Source: Nageia nagi (lineage: Eukaryota; Pinophyta). From it: a DNA stretch of 64,000 nucleotides. The stretch is taken from positions 37,076,001 through 37,140,000 of the forward strand of contig JBITNC010000001.1 in assembly GCA_050084985.1 (NCBI GenBank). The letters are read 5' to 3'. Below, piece after piece: positions 45,385 to 57,143 of this stretch (positions are counted from its first letter, which is position 1; each line of letters begins with the position of its first letter). Under the pieces are notes generated by a model. The model ran no database searches and was not told the origin of the DNA. It saw nothing but the letters and a program-made list of their open reading frames with translations. The translations under genes were made by a program, and so were the position numbers.

Positions 45385-47340
45385 ATGGCAAGCAGAGAAG
45401 GTTTCTCATCTAACAAGGCACCTCTCTTTGATGGAACCAATTATGCTTTCTGGAATATTCGAATGAAGACTTATCTCAGTGCATTGGGTTTTGGTACTTG
45501 GGATGCTGTTAAAAGGGGTTACACTCCTCCCCCTATAGGTCCATCAGATGAAGCAGAAAGAAAGGCATTTGAATGTGATGCAAAAGCAAGAAATGCTCTA
45601 ATGTGTGGTCTTGTGGATAGTGAACTGGTGAAAGTTATGGCATGCAAATCTGCAAAAGAAATATGGAATAAGTTGAAGAGCATTCACGAAGGAGATGATA
45701 AAGTCAAGGAAGCAAAACTCTAAACTCATAGAGCTCAATTCGAAGTTCTAAAGATGAATGAAGATGAAACCATCGAAGCATACATGTTGAGAGTAAATGA
45801 AATTACTAATGCAATCAGAGGTCTTGGGGAAGAAATTGAAGATCATGTCATCGTGAAAAAGGTACTACGATCCCTCACATCTCGCTTTGATTCAAAGGTG
45901 TCTGCTATTGAAGAAGCAAAAAATTTGAAAACTTTCAGCATGGTTGAAATGCATGGATCGTTGACTGCTTATGAAATGAGGATCGAAAAAGCAAAACATT
46001 CAGAAAAGGAAGCAGCATTTAAAGCCAATAACAGTACCAAAGCCAAAATAGATTCTGACGATGAGGAACAATCTGATGGAGCAGAAGCAAATTTTGTTAG
46101 AAAGCTAAAAAGGGGAAAAGGTAAATATAAAGGCAAGCTGCTGTTTAAATGTTTTAACTGTGGTGGTATTGGTCATTTCATTTCAAAATGTCCATATAGA
46201 AAAACTGATAAAGATGATCAAGAATCATATTTTGAGAAAAACCACAAAATGAAATCTCATGCTCGAAATAGAAGGTCAAATAGATAGAGCTTCATATCTA
46301 GAAATGAAGGCTCCACTGATGATGATTCCAGTAATGAATCAGAAAAAGAATACAATGGAGCATTGTTTATGGCATTTGAAGAGAAACTGAATGAAGATAA
46401 TCAAAATGACCAAGAACATAAAAAAGAAGATACAGATGAAGAAAATGACTGTGAGATTGAGGTTGATCTTGAAGAAGAACTAATAACAGCATTGAATGAA
46501 CTGGATAAAGAAATAAAGAAAAATAAGAAACTCTCAAAAAGGTTTGATGATGCAAGTAATATTATAGAAAACTTAAAAATAGAAGTGGAAGAATCTAAGA
46601 GGATAAATGAGAGTTTGGAGGAACAGCTTCTTGTGAAATTTAAAAATTGTAGTAAGCTTGAAGAAGAAATAACTGGGCTACGTATGCAACTAGAGGAAGT
46701 CACCAAGAAAATTAGCTCTTTTGAATATCTAGAAGGAAGGTTGACTAAACTCAACGAAATCATTAACAGTCAAAGAATGTTTTCTGATAAATCTGGTCTA
46801 GGATATGAACAAGGATAATCTTCTAATGACATAAAAAGGGAAAACATAAAAGAAACCAAGAAGAAGGAAGATAGCTCAGGACTGGAGGATGATGGCTTCA
46901 CTCAAGTGCATTCCAGAAGAAGACCCTATGCAGGACCAAGAAGTACTCAGCAATATAATAGCTACATCCATCCCTTCAATGGATACTGTTTCAAATGCAA
47001 TGCGTATGGACACAAAATTTTTGAATGTAAGTATAATATCACTCCAAGAACCTTTGTTACTAGGAATGCATTCGGCCCACTAATGGAGTATCTAGTTGAG
47101 TGTTACAACTGTCATGAATATGGACACATTGCCAGATTCTACAGAAATAATCATGGCATGAGGTTCTTTCCACTGAGACAATTTCCTTCCATAAGACAGA
47201 ATAAACAGTTTTAGAGCAGTCATCCATAGGAAGAAGAAAAGTATAATAAAAAATAAGAAGCTGAAATAAAAGTAAAACAAGTTTGGAAAGAAAAGGAGAA
47301 ACTCAGAGAGGATAAAGAGTCTTTAATCGTTCAAACAGCA
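45385..47340 (+). pseudogene. Gag part of element C
   Basis: Capsid-like UBN2 region, residues about 10-210: APLFDGTNYAFWNIRMKTYL, KSAKEIWNKLKSIHEGDDKV, NEITNAIRGLGEEIEDHVIV and SLTAYEMRIEKAK. Zinc knuckle 1 at residues 256-269 (CFNCGGIGHFISKC, CX2CX4HX4C). Residues about 327-472 form a long Glu/Lys-rich coiled coil. Knuckle 2 near residue 535 (CFKCNAYGHKIFEC) is intact; a third, from residue 573 (CYNCHEYGHIARFY), has Tyr for its last Cys. The post-knuckle coiled coil is characteristic of Sirevirus Gag. Confidence 0.9.
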
Positions 47341-47740
47341 TTAAAAGCTCAAGATAAACCATCACCATGGATATTAGACAGCGGATGCTCAAGTCACATG
47401 ATAGGTGACAAGAAGAAATTTCAAAAACTACAGGAATATGAAGGTGGGTCAGTAAGATTTGGAAATAATGATGGCGCACAGATTATCGGCAAAGGGACAG
47501 TCAAAATAAATGACGACAACATCAGATCCGAAGAGGTATTATTTGTTGTGGGATTGAAGCATAATTTGTTGAGTGTCAGTCAAATATGTGACAAAGGAAA
47601 TGATGTAATTTTCAAAAAGCATGGCTATGAGATCCGAAGGGCAAATAGTGGTAGACTTGTAGCAATTGGTACAAGAACCTATGGTAATTTATACACCTTA
47701 TCAGATATTTTAGAGGGATCATGTCTTCTAGGAAGGAGAG
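47341..47740 (+). pseudogene. Protease part of element C
   Basis: Active site PWILDSGCSSHMIGDKKKF at 47365-47420 with catalytic DSG intact, then VRFGNNDGAQIIGKGTV, EVLFVVGLKHNLLSVSQICD and GNLYTLSD. All standard copia protease and spacer blocks. The frame is lost just downstream. Confidence 0.92.
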
Positions 47741-48960
47741 TGATGATTGGCTATGGCATAAGAGATTGGGACACATCTGTTTTAAAAACTTGATGAACAT
47801 TTGCTCAAAAAGAGCAGTAAGAGATATGCCCAGTATCAGTAAAACAACAAATGATATTTGTGATTCATGCCAAAGGGGAAAGCAAACTCGAGCAAAGTTC
47901 AAAGTGAAAGAATATCACACAAGCAGACCATTGGAAATCATACACACCGACCTATGCAGACCAATGAGAACACAAAGCACCAATAGAGATAAGTATTTTA
48001 TTCTATTCATAGATGATTATTCAAGAATGACTTGGGTGCAATTTTTGAAACATAAATCTGAAGCTTTTGAAATGTTCAAAGCATTTAAAAATCAAGTAGA
48101 AAATCAGATAGAGAGGAGAATTAAATGTCTTCGCTCAGACAGAGGAGGTGAGTTCACTTCTGATGAGTTTTCTAAGTTTTGCATACAATACGGAATTAAA
48201 AGACAATTCTCTACAGCAAGAACTCCACAACAAAATGGAGTAGTTGAAAGAAAAAATAGAGCAGTACAAGAAATGGCTCGAACCATGCTGATAGAAAGCA
48301 AGGTTGCTGATAGGTTCTGGAAAGAAGCAGTGCATACTGCAGTGCATATTCAAAATAGATGTATGATGTGACCACATGAGGATAGAATACCATATGAATT
48401 ATGGTTTGGAAGAAAAGCTACAGTGAGGCACTTCAAGATCTTTGGCAGTAAATGCTATATCAAGAGAATAGAAGAAAATTTAAGAAAGTTTGAGGATAGA
48501 TATGATGAAGGTATCTTTCTTGGTTACTCTTCGAAGAGTAAAGCATACAAGTGTTACAATAAAAGGACAAAAACAATCGTTGATAGTGCTGATGTTCGTG
48601 TTGATGAGCAAAGAGATCTTCCCAAGAGAAATGATGATGATGATCTTCCTGCCTATCAAGATTCAATTGAAGAAGACAAAAAGAATAAAAACAAATCTAA
48701 GCCTCCTGTACAACAATCACAATTAAAGAAACTAGAAGATTCAAATTCACCAAGTAACCCAAATAGTGTTTCAGAAAATGAGGTGAAAGAAGATGAAAAT
48801 TCAAAAACTCCACCAAATAGATGGCACAAGGATCATCCACAAGAGCAAATCATCAGTGAGTTTCATACAGGCATCCAAACTCGTAGAGGGGTTTCACGCA
48901 CCTATTCTCTCCTATCCAATATAGAGCCTAAAAATGTCTCAGAAGCTAGCCAAGATGAAA
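47741..48960 (+). pseudogene. Integrase part of element C
   Basis: HHCC finger: LWHKRLGHICFKNL and DICDSCQRGKQ. Core: IHTDLCRP, FIDDYSRMTWVQFLKHKSEA, CLRSDRGGEFTSDEF and TPQQNGVVERKNRAVQEMAR, so all three catalytic acidic residues (D, D, E) are present. C-terminal: [20 protein letters not shown] and [21 protein letters not shown] at 48369 breaks it (R to stop). Acidic, Lys/Asn-rich linker leads to RT. Confidence 0.93.
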
Positions 48961-49900
48961 GCTGGATGAAAGCAATGGAGGAAGAACTCACTCAAATTGA
49001 AAAGAATGAAACATGGGAACTCGTTCCTAGACTAGCCAACAAAAATGTGATTGGCACAAAGTGGGTTTTTCATAATAAGTTGAATGAAGATGGGATAGTG
49101 GTTCGAAATAAAGCTAGACTTGTCTGCAAGGGATATGCTCAAGTTGAAGGAATTGATTTTGAAGAAACTTTTGCACCTGTGGCTAGATTAGAAGCTATTC
49201 GCATGTTTTTAGCTTTTGCAGTGTATAAAGACTTTACAGTTTATCAAATGGATGTAAAATTAGCCTTTCTAAATGGCAAAATTAAGGAAGAAGTCTATAT
49301 TGAATAGCTAGATGGTTTCCAATTGGGAGAGAATCCTAATCTGGTATGCAAACTAAAGAAGGCTCTGTATGGTTTAAAATAGGCACCTCGAGCATGGTAC
49401 TCCAGACTTGATACATATCTTCAACAGTAAGGCTTTAGAAAAGGAATGGTGGATAGCAATTTATACATTAAATCAGAAAAGGAAAATCAGCTAATTGTTG
49501 TTGTCTATGTAGATGATATAATTTTTGGAGGAAGCAAGAATGAGCTATGTAAAAATCTTGCTGACAACATGCAAACAGAATTCGAGATGTCTATGATAGG
49601 TGAGCTTGCATTTTTTCTTGGCTTACAAATCAATCAGTTGAAGAATGGCATGTTCATTTCTCAAACCAAGTATGTTAAGGAGATGCTAAAGAAGTTTACC
49701 ATGGAAGACTGTAAACCTGTGAGCACCCCTATGATGACAGGCTACAAATTAAGCAAGGATGATAAAGCACCAATAGTAGATCAAACACAATATAGGTCAA
49801 TGATTGGAAGTTTATTATATTTAATAGCTACTAGACCAGATATTCTTCAAGCAGTATGTATGGTTGCTCAATTTCAAGCAAATCCCAAAGAAACACATGT
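48961..49900 (+). pseudogene. Reverse transcriptase part of element C
   Basis: Blocks in order: [104 protein letters not shown], then VVVYVDDIIFGGSKNEL at about 49497-49545 with the YVDD box intact. Three stops fall between 49305 and 49430. Ends with YRSMIGSLLYLIATRPDI. Confidence 0.95.
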
Positions 49901-50459
49901 TACTGCAGTAAAGAGAATATTCAGATATATCAAAGGTACAGTAGAATATGGTTTATGGTATCCTAGAGGAAAGGACTTTACACTTATTGCCTTTTCAGAT
50001 GCAGACTGGGTAGGATGCATGGATGATAGGAAGAGCACCAGTGGAGGAGTATTTTATTTGGGTAATAATCTTGTTGGCTGGCACAGTAAAAAGCAAGACT
50101 CAGTATCCCTATCTACAGCAAAAGTAGAGTATATAGCAGCAACTTCTTGCTACACATAGATTCTATGGATGAAGCAGATGCTAAAAGATTTTGGTATACA
50201 GATTAACGAGCCCATATAAATTCTTTGTGATAACACAAGTGCAATCAATATATCAAAAAATCCTGTTATGCACTCACGAACAAAGCATATTGCAATCAGA
50301 TATCACTTTCTAAAAGAAAGAGTGGCGCAAGGAGAAGTACAGTTGGATTTTGTTCCAACCATAGAGCAAGTAGTAGACATCTTTACAAAGCCTTTGCCCA
50401 AAGATGTCTTCGAATATATTCGAAACAAGCTAGGAGTTGTTGTCCTTCCCAAGCATTAG
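49901..50459 (+). pseudogene. RNase H part of element C
   Basis: ILCDNTSAINISKNPVMHSR and TKHIAIRYHFLKERVAQGEV, preceded by AFSDADWVGCMDDRKSTSGG and SVSLSTAKVEYIAATSCYT. The catalytic Glu of STAEAEY is Lys. Ends with VVDIFTKPLPKDVFEYIRNK and LGVVVLPKH. Confidence 0.93.
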
Positions 50460-50685
50460 CTAGTTCTGGATGTCACATTCTCAGGGGAGTGTTTATTTTT
50501 TCCTTCCTATATTACTTCTGTGTATCTTATTTATGTATGCATACTACTGATTTCCTGAGAATGTCATGTATGGACTCAGGGGGAGTCTGTAAATGCCCTT
50601 TGTTATTATTGACAAAGGGGGAGAGAAAAGTCCCGATGCTGGTGTCTGATCAAGTGGTGTTGCCAACAATTCCAAAGGGGGAGAT
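50460..50685 (+). promoter_or_regulatory. Polypurine tracts before the 3' LTR of element C
   Basis: Main tract CCAAAGGGGGAGAT at 50672-50685, touching the LTR. A second, GACAAAGGGGGAGAG at 50611-50625, and a third purine run CAGGGGGAG at 50578-50586 precede it. Repeated tracts are a known Sirevirus trait. Confidence 0.8.
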
Positions 50686-52461
50686 TATTGAGCATGTGTG
50701 ATTGTCATTATTGTCAACACGTGGTTTTGGCTGTGTCTTCACATAGTAGTATGGCAGTAGTATGATGGTCCATTTACAGTCCTATTTGCCCCTTTTCGAA
50801 ACCCCCTCAAGGAGACATCTTTAAGTTTCTTTTTTCCAGAAATGACATCAGCACGGACATCGCGGGAAGCATTTTACTCTACTTCTGAAGTCCAAAGAAG
50901 ATGATGTTAGTAGTTGGTGTTGAAAAGTCCAGAAGGCCATGCAGATACCTTGGAACTCTCTTCTGGAGTCCAGAGATGATGACATCATGGTGTATACAAT
51001 AAACATCCGGTAAGCTAGTTAATCTCTAGGCTATAGAAAGAGACTCCAGACATCACAGGAAGTGTTTTACTCTACTTCTAGAGTCCAAAGAAGATGACAT
51101 TAGCAATTGGTGTTGAAAAGTCCAGAAGGCCACGCAGATACCTTGGAACTCTCTTTTGAAGTCCAAAGATGATGACATCATGGTGTATACAATAAACATC
51201 CGGTAAGCTAGTTAATCTCTAGGCTATAGAAAGAGACTCCGGACATCACGAGAAGCATTTTACTCTACTTCTGGAGTCCAAAGAAGATGATGTTAGCAGT
51301 TGGTATTGAAAAGTCTGAAAGGCCATGCAGATACCTTGGAACTCTCTTCCAAAGTTCAGAGATGATGACATCATGGTGTATACAATAAACATCTGGTAAG
51401 CTAGTCAATCTCTAGGCTATAGAAAGAGACTCCAAACATTGTAGGAAGCATTTTACTCTACTTCTGGAGTCCAGAGAAGATGACGTTAGTAGTTGGTGTT
51501 GAAAAGTCTAGAAGGCCACGCAGATACCTTGGAACTCTCTTTCGAAGTCTGGAGATGATGACATCATGGTGTATACAATAAACATCTGGTAAGCTAGTCA
51601 TTCTCTAGGCTATAGAAAGAGACTCCAAAACTAAATAATCAGATACTGTCAAATCTTCAAAATTAGTGGAGAAAGAGCTATACTTGTCTGAACAACTCTG
51701 TTTGAGCAATAGGAGCATTCATCAGTTACAGCAGTTGCAGTCTCAGATAGTGAACTCTCTTAGTGTAGGAGCAATTACAAATAAAGATTTCTTTTCAGTT
51801 TGTTTTGATAACGTGTCATGATAGGAACAGTTTCTTGGGGGGTTTTCTTGATGTGTAATAGTTTTTAAAAAAAAAAATTGTAGGAATGGATGTGCAGAGT
51901 GTATTGTAGATTGAGTGAAAACTGGCGAGTAGAGAAGGGCGGAAAAGGAGGTAATAGCGTGGAAGAGGGGAGTATCAGGAGGATGTGAAGTGAGCAAATG
52001 AATATGTAGATAGTATAGTGATTGTTTAACTATGTTACTTTGGAGCTGTGTGCAGAGATTAAACAATGAGCATTAGAGCTAGACCATTGAGGGTCTTCTA
52101 GAACTGTATTCTTTCCTCCTTTTTGAATGTTGTATCAAGTGGGTGCTTGAGAACTGGAATTGGTGCTCCAAGCAGTAGGTGCTGCTATTTTTAAAGTGGT
52201 AGTTGGTGCTACCCTTCACAGTTGGTGCTATGAATCTATAAGCTTTCTTTAATGACTGGATTTGGATTGGAGTCCAAGCAGTCATTTTCGGGGATGTAGC
52301 CAATCTGGTGAACCTCATTATATTTGGTGTTGTGTGATGTACTTGGTGTGCTTGCTCAATTTTCTTTGGCTTTTAATCTATATTTATTTAAGAAGGTTAA
52401 ATTGATTATTTTTTTGATACACTGATTCACCCCCCCTCTCAGTGTAACTCGAAGTCCAACA
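50686..52461 (+). repeat. 3' LTR of element C (1776 bp)
   Basis: Partner of 43549-45320; the second base of its opening TG reads A (TATTG). Contains the four tandem units at 50855-51628. Confidence 0.92.
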
Positions 52462-52466
52462 ACCTT
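52462..52466. repeat. Right target-site duplication of element C (ACCTT)
   Basis: Pairs with GCCTT at 43544-43548. Confidence 0.7.
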
Positions 52467-52860
52467 CTCTCAATGTTGTTAATGCTTCTTGGGCTAAGAT
52501 ACATAGTGAGATTTCTGGAAAGATGCTCTTATCCATAGCTACTTGGATGAAGGAGAGAGCCATGGAGTTCTTCTCCTTTTCCTTTGCATCCTTCTTTACA
52601 TCTACACTCAAGGTACTCTAATCTATGAGATCATTGTATCTAGCCTTTATAATATCCTAATAGCCTCTTCCCTTCAAGAGAGTCTCCATTTGAACACTCC
52701 AATACTCATAGTCACTCCCATCTTAATTACTTTCCATGTCTTCTCTTCCCCCTAGACATACTCCATTTGAACACTCCAATACTCTCATAGTAATTACATT
52801 TTAATTACTTTCCATGTCTTCTCTTCCCCCTAGACATACTCCTTGAACCCAAATTGATCC
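52467..52860 (-). pseudogene. Gag of copia D, 5' piece
   Basis: Minus strand: VDVKKDAKEKEKNSMALSFI, QVAMDKSIFPEIS and LAQEALTTLRE, the beginning of copia Gag (D.K...A...I...V....FP.I....A..AW..L). It joins the 3' piece at 43543. Within it lies a 77-80 base tandem duplication, 52684-52760 and 52761-52840, that would disrupt the frame. Confidence 0.75.
52684..52840. repeat. 77-80 base tandem duplication
   Basis: CTCCATTTGAACACTCCAAT starts both copies; both end with CTTCTCTTCCCCCTAGACAT. Confidence 0.9.
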
Positions 52861-52863
52861 AAT

Positions 52864-52878
52864 GAAGCTTTAATACCA
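52864..52878 (-). promoter_or_regulatory. Primer binding site of copia D
   Basis: Minus strand TGGTATTAAAGCTTC, a decayed TGGTATCAGAGC Met-tRNA site. The LTR begins (plus strand) TGATGTTAG at 52881; its outer end was not found but should lie before about 53500. Confidence 0.65.
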
Positions 52879-52880
52879 AA

Positions 52881-53500
52881 TGATGTTAGTTAATACATAC
52901 AAAAATAATTTTCAATGTTCAAATTAATAGTAATATTATTCTATAACTCAAATGGGCAAGAATGCATTCATCAATGGCAATACACAACTCAAAATTTTGT
53001 AGAACACTAAATGAAATTGTATTGAATCTTTAGAGTACACTTCAATAGTCATTACAACTTGGAATAAATATTAAATAATATCTACAAGCCATGGATGACC
53101 TTGGCTATTCTATTCTTATTCCACTTGCAAAACAAAACAAAGAAAAAAATGAAGAGTTAATATTTTTTTAAAATGCACTACTCAATACTAGCTGGAAAGC
53201 TGATTAACTAATTGGTATAGCTAGTTTGCAAGGTAGTGGCTCTCACTTTGGATGTTTAAGCTAAAAATAATGAGCTTGGAACATGCATGTTTTGGACAAG
53301 TTAGGTTACTATTATACCTTAAAACTACTTACTTTGAGTGTGATGCTTAAGTAATTTGTTTATGAACATGACTAAGAGAAGTGATTGCATAAATATAATT
53401 AAATTATAAATTTTTATCATAATATGTTATTTTTCTTTTTCTCTTCTCTGTAAACTTGAGCTTGTTGAAACCTTAACTTGGAAAATCTTGTTACAACTAT
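52881..53500 (-). repeat. Probable 5' LTR of copia D
   Basis: Non-coding, AT-rich DNA outside the primer site. No partner LTR remains in the window because D is truncated at 41955. Outer end is a guess bounded by the PPR fragment. Confidence 0.4.
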
Positions 53501-53588
53501 ATCTTTAGTGATAAGGTTGGTTGTAGACCTTCCCTAATATGTGGAACTATTGAGACCACTATTATGATGGGAATTATTTGTATTTTTG

Positions 53589-54030
53589 GTAGAATATGCA
53601 CAAAATGGATTTTCTAAAAAGGTCCTAGAGAATTATAAGCATATGCAATTATAACATGTAAAGCCAAACTTTGTAACCTTTTATAGCATTATTATAGCAC
53701 ATGACACCATGGGATTTCTAGAGGAAGGTATAGACATCCATCAAAGAATAGTTTTAAATGAGTTTTAATTAAATATTATGGTTTTGAATGCCCTAATATA
53801 TATGTATGCAAAATGTAAAAGAACACATCAACCTTGGGAATTATTTAATATTTTATGGAATACAATAATTAGATGATATCCTATTCATGGCTATAACAAT
53901 GATTCCCTTAAACTATTTAATATGATAAAGCACTTGGGAAGCATCCCTAATAGGATAACCTTTGCATGTGTTCTACTTGCATGTAGCCATGTAGGTCAAG
54001 TGAATGAGGGTTGTAAATACTTTATTAAAT
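53589..54030 (+). pseudogene. PPR protein gene fragment 1
   Basis: One frame of 147 codons with two stops reads VEYAQNGFSKKVLENYKHMQ, HVKPNFVTFYSIIIAHDTMG, FLEEGIDIHQRIVLNEF, LNIMVLNALIYMYAKCK, YPIHGYNNDSLKLFNMIKHL and NRITFACVLLACSHVGQVNE. These are diagnostic P-L-S repeats of plant pentatricopeptide proteins (GYAQNG, KPNxVTF, LExGxxIH, NALIxMYAKCG, ITFxCVLxACSHxGxVxEG). Such proteins bind organellar RNA in mitochondria or chloroplasts. No N-terminus or targeting peptide is visible. This is a dispersed fragment, not a gene. Confidence 0.85.
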
Positions 54031-56774
54031 AATGAGTGACACTTATTGTGTTATTACAATTATTTTTCATCTAAAAGATATAAATCTATAATTTAGGATG
54101 GATTATATCAATGAGAAAATCAATCAAATTCAAAATGAGACCAATAAATAGGAGGTAATATTCTTCATGTCTTAATGCTAATTATTTGGTCTTTATCCAT
54201 ACGATGCATTTATGACCTATTTTACAAAGGTATATTATTTCACAAATTTCCTTTTGGTATAGGAGAGAGAATGTAATCCTTTAGGGTACGAATGGTTAGA
54301 TCTACTAAAATAATAAGCTAAATATTGGTTAGGGAAACCCATGGCTATTTTTACTCTATTTGATGTAACTATGTAATTTGGACTACTTTGTCTCTTATCA
54401 ATATTTCATTTATTGGTTTTAGCTCATAAATTATAATTTATTAGATTTTTCATAATTATTCTTTGATTTCATTCCAAAATCACAATAAAAAATAATGGAA
54501 AAACAAAATTGACTAGGTCTAGTTATAAAAGAAAGAAAAAGAATTTGTATTTTACTAGTGTAAGTTCCATTTTTTTTAATTACATACCATAAGTACAAAA
54601 CATTTGTTGATAAGATGCTCCTTTAACATATTATTTTAATATTTTGATAATATTTTAGAGATCATATATATGTACTTAATTATGTAAACCTATAAATATA
54701 TAGATAGTTGTAAGAAATACCATAGGAACAATTGTTTATATATATAATTGCACTTTTTTCTTTTTATATCGAAATAAGAATTTTGATGTTAGGTGGAATG
54801 TGTTATTTTATAGATTTCATAATTAAACTATTATTTGTAATTTGAAAGGAGGGGATTCTCTTTGGTTGTACAAGCACTCTTTGTTTCTTTTACATTGCTT
54901 ACTTGCAACATTTATGATTGCAATGTTTATGACTGAGTGGAATTTTGCTATTAAAGTTCATTTAGGTTGGTTAAAATTCCAATTTTTTTATCTTTAATGA
55001 TTATGTATTAATGATTAGAATAGTGTAAAAAGATGTCTTGGTAAAATTTGTGTAGGATTTATGATTCCAATGTACCCACTTCAAGCTAATCTGAACCATG
55101 TTGTGAAAGTTACATTAATTTTGTTCATGTGATGAATAAGATGAACAAGTTTCTTGTAGTTCCTTTTACTTACATCCAAACTCCACCAAAAGTGCCACAT
55201 ATTCCTATATATTTCCTCTATTTTTTAGGTGCAAGGATATACTATCTATAATCTTTGAGGAAAGATTTATTTTTTTCTTATATATTAATGTATAAGATGT
55301 ATTCTCATTGTTTATCTTCATTTTAATGAGCAATATTTGAAATTATACATGAATAATATGATATAAAATTGTTATACATAAATTTTTTGAATTATTTCAT
55401 CTACATACAACTAATATTTCATCTATAAGTTTCTCCCTATAGGGATATTACCATGAAATCTCATTAGTTCAATGAAATTTGAAGTCTTTTGGTTTAAAAT
55501 TTATCTTGGAATCATCTCAAGAAGATAAAATCTAATTTATTTTTTATCAAATATTATTTTCAATTCATATATTTTTATTTGTATGATTGATACATGTAAT
55601 ATAGATCCTCTTGATCAATTTAATGTTAATTAAGTTTTTAAAATTCATTCTTCCATAAATCAAGGTGAATCATAACTAAATACTTTGTATCTTTTTATTA
55701 GTATTAAGACATCAATATGTACTTTGATTGGACATAATTATTATAAGGTACTAACATTTTTTTTTACATGGAAAGGAGTATTTAATATCATGTGTTTTAT
55801 TCTTCTTTATATTTTAGCCTTTTGCAATGTTGGGCATATTAACAACTTTCATCAAATATTTGTTTAGTTAGTCGTCACTCTTAATTTTGGTTCTCTGTCT
55901 AGACACACCTATACATACATGTATGAATTATTGAATTCAATCCATTTGGGGTATATCATGGTTATTTTTTTCCTTTACACTTTATTCTATTCATATGAAT
56001 TTTGTATCATAGTTTTTGGTGGACCTAAACAATTGTACTAATATATTGTGATCAATATTCAACCTCTCATTTTGAGTGTAAGAATATATTGATAGCTTAT
56101 ATCATGTTATAAACAAGATTTCCATTTCAAAAGTTAGTTTACATGGGAGAAAAATATAAAAAAAAAATGAACATCATTATCATTTAAGCAATTAGTTATA
56201 GAAAGATAAGAATAATTAAAATTTAAAACAATGTATATATAAGTTAAATTGAAATATTTTCTAGCACAAGGTTGTGTGATATGCTTGATTGATATTTTTT
56301 ATGGGACATGAAACTTTATTTTTCATTTACCTTCAATATTTTATTCATATATAATTATAGGTCATTTTGATTTTACTTTGATTCAATTTTTTTTTTAAAT
56401 TGTAGAAGCTAACCAACCATATTTTTAATAGTATGGTCTATAAATTTTTTTATATAATTCATGTAAATTTTAATTACCTGCTAGGCACATAACATAAATG
56501 AGTTTATTATAAAATCATTCATGATATTTCTAGGTTATTATTACAAGGAATATTTTTGTGAGGGATGTGAAATGATGTCATCATTTTAAACATGGAGGAT
56601 GTTCTTTTTGAGATTATTGTTAATGCAAAGTAATGCAAGATATAAAGAGTTTTGCATAATAACACAATGCATGCTTTTAGGTATAAAGGAAATTATGTTT
56701 TACTTCATTTTTTCAAAAATTATTTTTATTAAATATTTGTACAAATAGATAATGTTCTTTATTTTTTTATTATA
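54031..56774. other. AT-rich DNA without recognised features
   Basis: No element, domain or strong repeat was recognised. An open run at 55685-55867 has composition of random AT-rich DNA. Near 56440-56500 an AATTCATGTAAATTT motif begins the repeats described for 56440-58510. Confidence 0.5.
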
Positions 56775-57143
56775 GGATATATAATTCATGGTTACAATAA
56801 GGATACACTTTAGCTTTATGGTTTGATGAAGCACTTATGAACTAGTCCTAAAAACATAACATTTTTATGTGTTTACTTATGTAGCCACATAGTTATAGTG
56901 GGTAAGTTAAATACTTTAATAGAATTAGTGACTCTTATTACATTATTTCTAGGATGAATCATTGTTCATGCATTGTTGACCTCCACATCCATGTAAGCTA
57001 TGTTGAGGCAGCTTTGAATTTCATTGTTAAGATGGTATTAATACTTGATACAACTATGTGGATGTATTTAATTGGTATTTACAAGCCACATAAGATCATA
57101 GGAATAAGGGAATTTGTGGTGAAAACCCAATATTTTGGTATAT
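56775..57143 (+). pseudogene. PPR protein gene fragment 2
   Basis: Reads GYIIHGYNKDTL, YGLMKHL, PKNITFLCVYLCSHIVIVGK and, after a frameshift, KYFNRISDSYYIISRMNHCS, CIVDLHIHVSYVEAALNFIV and KMVLILDTTMWMYLIGIYKP. This is the last PLS repeats of a plant PPR protein (MEHYxCMVDLLGRAGxxEEA, MPxKPDxxVWxxLLxACRxH). Its first 50 residues repeat the end of fragment 1, so the two are duplicates rather than neighbouring exons. Confidence 0.85.

Larger units (their letters stand above)
45385..50459 (+). pseudogene. Gag-pol polyprotein of element C
   Basis: One reading frame from ATG 45385 to TAG 50457-50459, about 1690 codons, encoding Gag, protease, integrase, RT and RNase H in copia order. It is interrupted by stops at 45721, 46285, 46816, 47212, 47227, 47254, 48369, 49305, 49380, 49428, 50157 and 50217. 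Each is readable as CAA, CAG or CGA after one C-to-T change. A single one-base loss (or two-base gain) lies between about 47715 and 47740, at the protease-integrase spacer. With those lesions no product beyond the first 112 residues of Gag is expected. Start chosen from the Met 50 bases after the PBS, at MASREGF. Confidence 0.93.
43549..52461 (+). mobile_element. Sirevirus-like Ty1/copia element C, nearly full length
   Basis: 8913 bp: LTRs 43549-45320 and 50686-52461, Met-tRNA primer site, one gag-pol pseudogene, polypurine tract, target duplication G/ACCTT. LTR ends are TGTTG...CAACA. Features pointing to Sirevirus: long LTRs with tandem palindrome-bearing repeats, Gag with a coiled coil after a first zinc knuckle, and more than one polypurine tract before the 3' LTR. 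Sequence retains many CG, CAG and CTG sites lost from all neighbours, so it is the youngest element here. It is dead: twelve in-frame stops and one frameshift. Confidence 0.9.
41955..52880 (-). mobile_element. Ty1/copia element D, split by Sirevirus-like element C
   Basis: Minus strand: primer site 52864-52878, gag start 52467-52860, [element C], rest of gag 42950-43543, protease near 42640-42900, integrase 41955-42560. RT and RNase H are absent; the coding signal ends near 41955 next to the presumed gypsy LTR, so D was probably cut by that insertion. Joining the flanks of C restores the Gag frame (AQEALTTLRE then GYQRSLKVKL). Confidence 0.8.

Noticed and set aside
46367-46763. Minus-strand open frames of 62 and 120 codons
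   Set aside because: They are the complement of the Gag coiled coil (Ser/Leu-rich mirror of Glu/Lys codons).
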